Source of the DNA: Streptomyces sp. R33
Lineage (GTDB): Bacteria > Actinomycetota > Actinomycetes > Streptomycetales > Streptomycetaceae
Direction of reading: 5' to 3'
Length of the DNA stretch: 64,000 nucleotides
Assembly (NCBI RefSeq): GCF_041200175.1
Contig: NZ_CP165727.1
Location: 1,426,001 to 1,490,000, forward strand
The position numbers and the translations under genes are program-made. Below, in pieces: positions 58,761-64,000 of this stretch. Numbering within the stretch: the stretch's first letter is position 1; each line of letters opens with the position of its first letter. Under the pieces are notes generated by a model. The model was not told the DNA's origin, did not search any database, and was given only the letters and a program-made list of their open reading frames with translations.

Positions 58761-59741
58761 TCAGCCCAGCGCCACGCGTACCTCGGCCACCGTCTCGTCC
58801 TGCTGGACGGCGCTCATGCGGAAGGCGCCCGGGCCGCCGTCTTCCTCGCGCACGGCGGTCAGACGCACCTCGTCGTCCAGTTCCGCGAACTTCAGGAAGC
58901 GGCCGTGCAGCCGCAGCACGCGTGCGGTGTCGGCCTCCGCGGCGGCGGTGTCCTCCGGGCCGAGCAGCAGGGCGCACTGGCGCGCCGCCTCGCTGAAGAC
59001 CATGGCCGGGACGTGGTCGTAGGGGTGGTCGTACATGCTGCGGTTGCGGTACGTACGGGGGCTGAGCCGGGCGGCGAGGGCGGCCGGGTCCACGTGCACC
59101 GCGTCGAGGACGGCGTTCGCCGGGTCGAGCCGGCGTACCCTTGCCGGGTCGACCGGTGCTCCATCGGGCTCGGCCGGCAGGGTGAACGCCGTCGGGACGG
59201 TGGTCCCGCGCTGCATGCGGCGCAGTGCGTGGTACTGGTCGGTGGGGGTGCAGTTGATGTCCATGGTGAGCCGGCCCAGGGCGCGGCCGTCGAGCGTGAG
59301 GTCCATGGCGAAGGCCAGTCGGCGCAGCCGTCCGCCGCGGCGGGCGCGCTGGGTGACCTCTGCGTCCATGCGCAGTTCCCCGGGCCGTTCGCCGCATCGG
59401 AGCGCCTCCGGCTCGGTGATGTCGAGCGTCCAGGACGTGACCATGAACGTGGTGTCGCGCGGCACCGCCTCGTAGAGGTGTGAGGCGTAGGTGACTGCCT
59501 GGCGGCAGCTCTCCAGGACGAGCAGCGGGTCGTGGAAGCTCCGTCCCGGTACGTGGTCGCGGAAGTACTGGTGAGAGAGAGGCAGTTGAGCGGCGGCCCT
59601 GAAGAGGCCCTCGCCGGTGGCGACCGAATCGGTGAGGAACACCTCGGACAGGGCCCAGCGGTGGACGAGCGAGCGGGACACGGTCCGGTCGTAGGCGGGG
59701 GTGGTGGGGCTGCGGGGCGCGTCGAGGACGGATGCTTCCAC
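58761..59741 (-). CDS. AfsA/ScbA-type protein (double hotdog)
   Basis: A 326-residue protein with two AfsA repeats. The first has VHRWALSEVFLTDS and SHQYFRDHVPGRSFHDPLLVLESCRQA; the second has VHVDPAALAARLSPR, RNRSMYDHPYDHVPAMVFSEAARQCALL. AfsA enzymes join a beta-ketoacyl chain to dihydroxyacetone phosphate on the way to gamma-butyrolactone or furan signals, which are later dephosphorylated and reduced. The GTG at 59741 has AAGGAAG as ribosome-binding site. Its neighbours, a ketosynthase pair, a phosphatase and a reductase, fit such a pathway, but a role in another polyketide or lipid pathway is also possible. Confidence 0.87.
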   Translation of the reverse strand: MEASVLDAPRSPTTPAYDRTVSRSLVHRWALSEVFLTDSVATGEGLFRAAAQLPLSHQYFRDHVPGRSFHDPLLVLESCRQAVTYASHLYEAVPRDTTFMVTSWTLDITEPEALRCGERPGELRMDAEVTQRARRGGRLRRLAFAMDLTLDGRALGRLTMDINCTPTDQYHALRRMQRGTTVPTAFTLPAEPDGAPVDPARVRRLDPANAVLDAVHVDPAALAARLSPRTYRNRSMYDHPYDHVPAMVFSEAARQCALLLGPEDTAAAEADTARVLRLHGRFLKFAELDDEVRLTAVREEDGGPGAFRMSAVQQDETVAEVRVALG

Positions 59742-59768
59742 GGTGGCTTCCTTTCGTGTCAAGGGTGT

Positions 59769-60968
59769 TCAGAGGGCGGCGGCGCTGCCGCCGGGTGCGG
59801 TGACCGTGGCCCTGGCGGCGCGGTCCTCCTTGCGCTCCGCCGCCACGCCAAGGCCGGCGAGGAGGAGTCCTGCGAGGGTGACGAGGGCCCCGGCCCAGTT
59901 GAGGGCGGGGTAGCCGAGGCCGCCGGCGATGATCCTGCCGCCGAGGAGTGGGCCGGCGGCGTTGGCGAGGTTGAAGGCCGCGATGTTCGACGCCGAGGCG
60001 AGCGTGGGGGCGCCGTCGGCCTTGGCCATGATCCGCATCTGGAGCGGGGCGATGGTGGCGAAGGTGGCCGCGCCGAAGAGGAAGACGGTCACGCAGGTGG
60101 CCGCCTTGTCGTGCACCGTGAAGGTGAACGCACCGAGGACGAGGGTGAGCAGGGCCAGCGCACCGCACAGGGCGCTCTTGGGGGCGCGGTCCGCGATCCG
60201 GCCGCTGACCAGGTTGCCGACGAACATGCCGACGCCGAAGAGCACCATGATCAGGGTGACGGCGTCGTCGGTGAAACCGGTGACGCGGGTGACCATTTCG
60301 GCGATGTAGGTGTACGAGGTCATGACACCACCGAAGCCGAGCACGGTGGTGAGCAGGACGAGCAGCACCTGCGGGCGGCGCAGCACCCTCAGTTCGGAGC
60401 GCAGCCCGGTTCCCTCAGGCGCCGGGGTCCGGGGCACGAGCGAGGCGATGCCCGCCAGGCCCACGGTGGCGAAGAGGGCGACCATCCAGAACGCCCAGCG
60501 CCAGCCGAAGTGCTGGCCGATGAAGGTGCCGGCCGGGACGCCGAGGATCGTGGAGAGGGTGAGACCCGCGGCGACCATCGACACGGCGCGGCCCTTGCGG
60601 TCTTCGGGAACGAGATCGGAGGCGACCACCATCGCGACACCGAAGAACGCGCCGTGGGCGAGGGCGGACAGCACCCGCCCCGCCATGAGCAGCCCGTAGC
60701 CGGGGGCGAGGGCGGAGAGCACCGTTCCGGCGAGGAAGAGCAGCATGAGCCGGATCAGCAGGCTCCTGCGTTCGGTGCGGGCGCAGAGAACGGTGAGGCC
60801 GGGGGCGCCGATGACGACGCCGAGCGCGTACCCGGACACCAGAAGTCCCGCGGTGGGGATGGAGACGGAGAGGTCGGTTCCGATGTCGGGGAGGATCCCC
60901 GCGATGATGAACTCGGCGACTCCGATGGCGAAACCGCTGAGGGACAGGGCGATGACGGCAATGGGCAC
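59769..60968 (-). CDS. MFS transporter, DHA1 type
   Basis: A 399-residue transporter with twelve membrane segments resembling chloramphenicol/arabinose-type exporters (AraJ/Cmx). It starts with PIAVIALSLSGFAIGVAEFIIAG, has ALGVVIGAPGLTVLCARTERR in the first loop region, GRVLSALAHGAFFGVAMVVASDLVP in helix 4, and a second half beginning VLLTTVLGFGGVMTSY. It probably exports the product of the cluster. The GTG at 60968 follows AGGAGC; 27 bases separate it from the AfsA-like gene, so the genes form one transcript. Confidence 0.88.
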   Translation of the reverse strand: MPIAVIALSLSGFAIGVAEFIIAGILPDIGTDLSVSIPTAGLLVSGYALGVVIGAPGLTVLCARTERRSLLIRLMLLFLAGTVLSALAPGYGLLMAGRVLSALAHGAFFGVAMVVASDLVPEDRKGRAVSMVAAGLTLSTILGVPAGTFIGQHFGWRWAFWMVALFATVGLAGIASLVPRTPAPEGTGLRSELRVLRRPQVLLVLLTTVLGFGGVMTSYTYIAEMVTRVTGFTDDAVTLIMVLFGVGMFVGNLVSGRIADRAPKSALCGALALLTLVLGAFTFTVHDKAATCVTVFLFGAATFATIAPLQMRIMAKADGAPTLASASNIAAFNLANAAGPLLGGRIIAGGLGYPALNWAGALVTLAGLLLAGLGVAAERKEDRAARATVTAPGGSAAAL

Positions 60969-61024
60969 GGCTGTGCTCCTGGGTTGGGCTTCTGCAGAAC
61001 TGTGGGGGTGGGCGCGGGCCGCGG

Positions 61025-62092
61025 TCAGGGCTGGATGTCTCCCGGCAGGTTCCGGTCGCCGGCGATCGCGCGCATGTGCCAGTACGGGTAGGGCGCGGGC
61101 CGGTCGCTGACCGCGTCCAGGTGCTGCCGCTCCTCGGTGGTGAGCTCCCACTCGACCGTGCCGAGGTTGTCCTGGAGCTGGCCGGGGCGGCTGGCGCCGA
61201 AGACCACGGACGTCACGGCGGGCTTGCTCAGCACCCAGTTGAGGGCGACCTGGGCGATCGAGACGCCGCGCTCGCGGGCGATGCCGTCGAGCACCTCCAC
61301 CACGTCGTACGCCTGCTCGCGATCGGTGAGGGGGGCGATGGAGGCGGGGCCCTCGTGTGCCAGACGGAAGTCCGCGGAGACCTCCTGCCCGCGCCGGTAC
61401 TTGCCGCTGAAGAACCCGCCCGCCAGCGGGCTCCAGACGGTGATGCCCACGCCCTGGTCGGCGGCGGCGGGCACGATCTCGTGTTCCAGCTCACGGGCGC
61501 CCAGGTTGTAGTAGCCCTGGTAGGCGGCGAAGCGGGCGAGATTGCGGTGGTCGGAGATGTCGAGTGCCTTCATCAGCTGCCAGCCGGGGAAGTTCGAGCA
61601 GCCGATGTAGCGCAGTTTTCCGGCGCGCACCAGGTCGTCGAGGGCCCCGAGGGTCTCCTCGAGGGACGTCCGCGGGTCGGTGCCGTGGAGGTAGAGGACG
61701 TCGATGTAGTCGGTGCCGAGGCGGCGGAGGCTGGCCTCGACCGCGCGCACCAGGTGGTGCCGGGAGGAACCGGCCGCGTTGATGTCGTCGGGGTCGGTGC
61801 GGAAGCGGGCCTTCGTGGCGATGACGGCCTTGTCCCGGCGGTCCTTGAGCGCCAGGCCGAGCAGTTCCTCGCACTCGCCGTCCCGGTAGACGTCGGCGGT
61901 GTCGAAGAAGTTGACGCCTGCGTCGTGGCAGGCGTGGACGAGGCGGACGGCGTCGTCGCCCGCGTTGACGCCGAACTGGGACCAGTTCGCACCGGGCAGC
62001 CCGCCGAACGCACCGGGGGTGCCGAGGGTGGCCGCCCCGAAGGACAGCTCGGAGACCTGGAGGCCGGTTCGGCCGAGATAGCGGTAACGCAT
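61025..62092 (-). CDS. Aldo/keto reductase
   Basis: A 355-residue NADPH-dependent reductase with the TIM-barrel AKR fold. It begins MRYRYLGRTGLQVSELSFGAATLG. Catalytic residues are visible: Asp and Tyr in NFFDTADVYRDGECEE, Lys in VIATKARFR and His in LYLHGTDP. The NADPH site is in VTSVVFGASRPGQLQDN. It would reduce a ketone or aldehyde, possibly the keto group of an AfsA-type product. It lies 56 bases before the MFS gene and 59 bases after the ketosynthase-like gene in the same direction. Confidence 0.88.
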   Translation of the reverse strand: MRYRYLGRTGLQVSELSFGAATLGTPGAFGGLPGANWSQFGVNAGDDAVRLVHACHDAGVNFFDTADVYRDGECEELLGLALKDRRDKAVIATKARFRTDPDDINAAGSSRHHLVRAVEASLRRLGTDYIDVLYLHGTDPRTSLEETLGALDDLVRAGKLRYIGCSNFPGWQLMKALDISDHRNLARFAAYQGYYNLGARELEHEIVPAAADQGVGITVWSPLAGGFFSGKYRRGQEVSADFRLAHEGPASIAPLTDREQAYDVVEVLDGIARERGVSIAQVALNWVLSKPAVTSVVFGASRPGQLQDNLGTVEWELTTEERQHLDAVSDRPAPYPYWHMRAIAGDRNLPGDIQP

Positions 62093-62151
62093 GGGGAGGG
62101 GATGTCCTTACGTGGTGGTGGATCGGTGGGCGGGTGTCTGGGCGGGGCGTC

Positions 62152-63294
62152 TCAGACCGCGGCGTGCGGGTGCAGCAGGACGGCGCAGCCGACCGAGCCG
62201 TCCGGTCCGACGGAGGTGACCAGGCCGGCCCGCTCACCGCGGGTGTCGAGGTGGGGGTCGTGCCAGCGGGCGACGACGGCGGCGACCTGGAGGGCGGCGC
62301 CCGCACCGTGGGTCTCGCCGAGCACCTCCTGTACGCGCAACACGTGCCGGTCGCACGGGCCGTCGAGCGCTGCGCGCAGGGCGCGTTCCTCCACGGCCGC
62401 CCAGCCTCGCCGGCCGGCCGCACCGGGTGCGAGCACGGCGATGTCGGCGGCGCCGACGCCGCTGCGGGCGAGCGCGCTGCGTACGCAGGTGGTGAGACGG
62501 CGGGCGACGGCGAGGGGGCCGCCTGCGGCGAACCCGGTCTCGACGGCCATGACGAGGGCGAGGGGGTTCTCGCCGGGGGCGCCGTCCGGGACGGTCCGCA
62601 GGCCGAACACCGCTGCGCCTTCGCCGAGTGCGGTGCCGGGTGCGAGCGTTCCGGCCCGGTGCCAGGCCCAGGCGCTCTGGGGCGACAGCTCCTCCACGCC
62701 TCCGGTCAGCAGCCGGCGTGCATGGCCGGCCACCAGGGTGTTGCGGGCGAAACGCAGTGCGTGCAGTGAGGCCAGCGGGCCGCCGGAGACGGTGGCGTTC
62801 GCGTCGGTGAGCCCGTGGCGGATGGCCGTGCGGCCTGCCACCGCGTTCATCAGGGTGCCCGGGAAGGCCGACGGGTTCACCATGTACGGGCGTTCCCGGA
62901 CGAAGGTGTCCCGGGTGAAGCGGCCGACACCGCCGCTGCTGCCGACGGCGCTGCCGAGGACCACGCCGGTCCCGGAGCGGTCGGAGTCCGGTCCGAGCGC
63001 CAGGGTGCACGCGGCCATGCCCAGTTGTTCGGCGCGCGTGAGCCGGTTCAGTCCCTTGCTGCCGAGGAGGTCGGCGGCCTCGAAGTCGGCCGGGCGCAGG
63101 GCGAGGGGCGGGTAGGCCTCTGCCTCGTGGGCGGCCGGCGGCTGTCCGCCGCCCGCCGCGCCCCGCCGCAGGGCGTCGGCGAGAGCGTGCAGTCCGGGGC
63201 CGGCTGCGCTGACCACGCCGGCGGTGTCCAGTGCCAAGGGGACCACCGTCCGCGAGGTGGCGGCCGGACGCCGTTGATCGTCCACGATGCTCAT
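62152..63294 (-). CDS. Ketosynthase-like protein lacking the active-site Cys (chain-length-factor-like)
   Basis: A 380-residue member of the thiolase-fold ketosynthase family. The early GVVLGSAVGSSGGVGRFTRDTF, the middle VSGGPLASLHALRFARNTLVAG and the late EVLGETHGAGAALQVAAVV can be recognised. The nucleophile position, usually VSTACAS, reads VSGGPLAS, without Cys, as in chain length factors. It therefore probably partners the ketosynthase encoded just upstream, whose stop overlaps its start (ATGA). The His of HGTGT is also changed. The pair is of type II PKS/FAS organisation. Confidence 0.83.
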   Translation of the reverse strand: MSIVDDQRRPAATSRTVVPLALDTAGVVSAAGPGLHALADALRRGAAGGGQPPAAHEAEAYPPLALRPADFEAADLLGSKGLNRLTRAEQLGMAACTLALGPDSDRSGTGVVLGSAVGSSGGVGRFTRDTFVRERPYMVNPSAFPGTLMNAVAGRTAIRHGLTDANATVSGGPLASLHALRFARNTLVAGHARRLLTGGVEELSPQSAWAWHRAGTLAPGTALGEGAAVFGLRTVPDGAPGENPLALVMAVETGFAAGGPLAVARRLTTCVRSALARSGVGAADIAVLAPGAAGRRGWAAVEERALRAALDGPCDRHVLRVQEVLGETHGAGAALQVAAVVARWHDPHLDTRGERAGLVTSVGPDGSVGCAVLLHPHAAV

Positions 63295-64000
63295 ACGGTG
63301 AACTCTCCGAAGATCGTTACGGCGTTGTTCCCGCCGAAGGCGAAGCCGTGGTTCTGTACGATGCGCGGCCGGGCGTCCCGGCCCCGCCCCTGAACGCAGT
63401 CGAGTCCCGGTCCCAGCGCCGGGTCCACCTGGCGGAGCGTGGCGCTCGGCGGGAGGAAGCCCTCGGACAGGGCGGCGCAGCACACCAGGGCTCCGAAGCC
63501 GGCTGCCGCTCCCATCGTGTGCCCGAGCATGGACTTGATCGAGCTGATCGGCGGAGGGCCGTCGGTGAACACCTCGCGCACGGCGGCCGTCTCCGTGGAG
63601 TCGTTCGCCTTGGTACCCGTACCGTGTGCGCAGATGTAGTCCACGTCGCCGGGTTTGATGCCTGCGTGGCGGTGGGCGCGCCGGATGCACTCGGCGATCG
63701 AAGCGGCGTCCGGGTTGGTCATGTGGCTCGCGTCGCAGGTCATGCCGTACCCGAGGACCTCGGCGTAGATCCGGGCCCCGCGGGCCAGCGCCGTGTCGAG
63801 GGGTTCCAGGAGCAGTGCCGCGCTGCCCTCCGCGGTGACGATGCCGTCGCGGTGTTCGTCGAAGGGGCGGGGGACGTCGGCGGCGAGGGCCCCGAGGCGG
63901 TGGAAGCCGGCGTGGGTGGCCCGGTTGGAGGCATCGGCGCCGCCGCACAGTGCCGCGTCCGCCTCTCCCGTGCGGACCAGGTCGTAGCCGTAGCCGATGG
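63291..64000 (-). CDS. Beta-ketoacyl-ACP synthase, 5' part outside window
   Basis: The C-terminal part of about 236 residues of a ketosynthase; the frame is open to the window edge. Visible blocks are GYDLVRTGEADAALCGGADA, DGIVTAEGSAALLLE, the catalytic His in HGTGTKANDS, and Lys/His in KSMLGHTMGAAAGF, then a C-terminal NHGFAFGGNNAV. The active Cys must lie within the last few residues outside the window. It overlaps the Cys-less partner by four bases. Acyl carrier protein and further enzymes are presumably encoded just to the right. Confidence 0.9.
   Translation of the reverse strand, partial: IGYGYDLVRTGEADAALCGGADASNRATHAGFHRLGALAADVPRPFDEHRDGIVTAEGSAALLLEPLDTALARGARIYAEVLGYGMTCDASHMTNPDAASIAECIRRAHRHAGIKPGDVDYICAHGTGTKANDSTETAAVREVFTDGPPPISSIKSMLGHTMGAAAGFGALVCCAALSEGFLPPSATLRQVDPALGPGLDCVQGRGRDARPRIVQNHGFAFGGNNAVTIFGEFTV

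Noticed and set aside
1..64000. CRISPR arrays, tRNA or rRNA genes, insertion sequences, phage genes
   Set aside because: No regularly spaced repeats, tRNA-like cloverleaf ends, transposase motifs or phage structural genes were recognised on either strand.

Overview
The window is very GC-rich with strong third-position G/C bias, many GTG starts, ATGA/GTGA stop-start overlaps, lipobox lipoproteins, a Tat signal, an ECF sigma factor and a Pls-type synthetase. This points to a Streptomyces (or close relative) chromosome, probably an accessory-rich arm. I see no tRNA, rRNA, CRISPR array or intact insertion sequence.

Left part (1-11.1 kb): the end of a metal ABC importer (permease plus binding lipoprotein); a DJ-1/PfpI protein whose ribosome-binding site sits in a pentanucleotide repeat; a Cai-like CoA trio (acyl-CoA ligase, double-length family III CoA-transferase, divergent acyl-CoA dehydrogenase); a GH88-type hydrolase with an MFS transporter; and a Met/His-rich membrane protein beside an ECF sigma factor. 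At 12.9-18.25 kb a Pls/PosA-type poly-amino-acid synthetase (adenylation, carrier, membrane and hexapeptide-repeat domains) is followed by a short M1 metallopeptidase, a pairing typical of epsilon-polylysine-like loci.

The most novel region is 18.3-27.2 kb. A minus-strand operon runs from a protein resembling cucumopine synthase (cyclophilin-like/DUF3830 plus helical bundle), through an FAD amine oxidase, a SAM methyltransferase, a cupin and a HisC-like aminotransferase, to a VOC protein. Next to it are a degenerate second copy of the FAD oxidase, a second VOC protein, a 56-residue ribbon-helix-helix regulator and a divergent 14-TM exporter. I infer a small biosynthetic cluster for an opine-like or imidazole/pyridine-type amino acid derivative with its own regulation, export and possible self-protection.

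Middle part (27.3-48.2 kb): secreted and membrane proteins, a GH15-like enzyme, a PIG-L deacetylase, a frameshifted DUF4232-like lipoprotein facing a membrane-anchored XRE regulator, and an operon of response regulator-flavoreductase fusion, cNMP-domain histidine kinase and UBP zinc finger. An extracytoplasmic thiol-redox module follows (Trx lipoprotein, TlpA-like, CcdA, DsbD-alpha-like lipoprotein), then a two-component system. Two promoters here share tandem heptamers at identical distance from the -10 and look co-regulated.

Right part (48.2-64 kb): an MFS exporter, PPK2-family kinase, P-type ATPase, SulP transporter, diacylglycerol kinase-like protein and a secreted SLT-like protein. The window ends inside another cluster: HAD phosphatase, AfsA-family enzyme, MFS, aldo/keto reductase, a Cys-less ketosynthase and a ketosynthase cut by the window edge, suggesting a type II PKS/FAS-like or signalling-molecule pathway continuing to the right.
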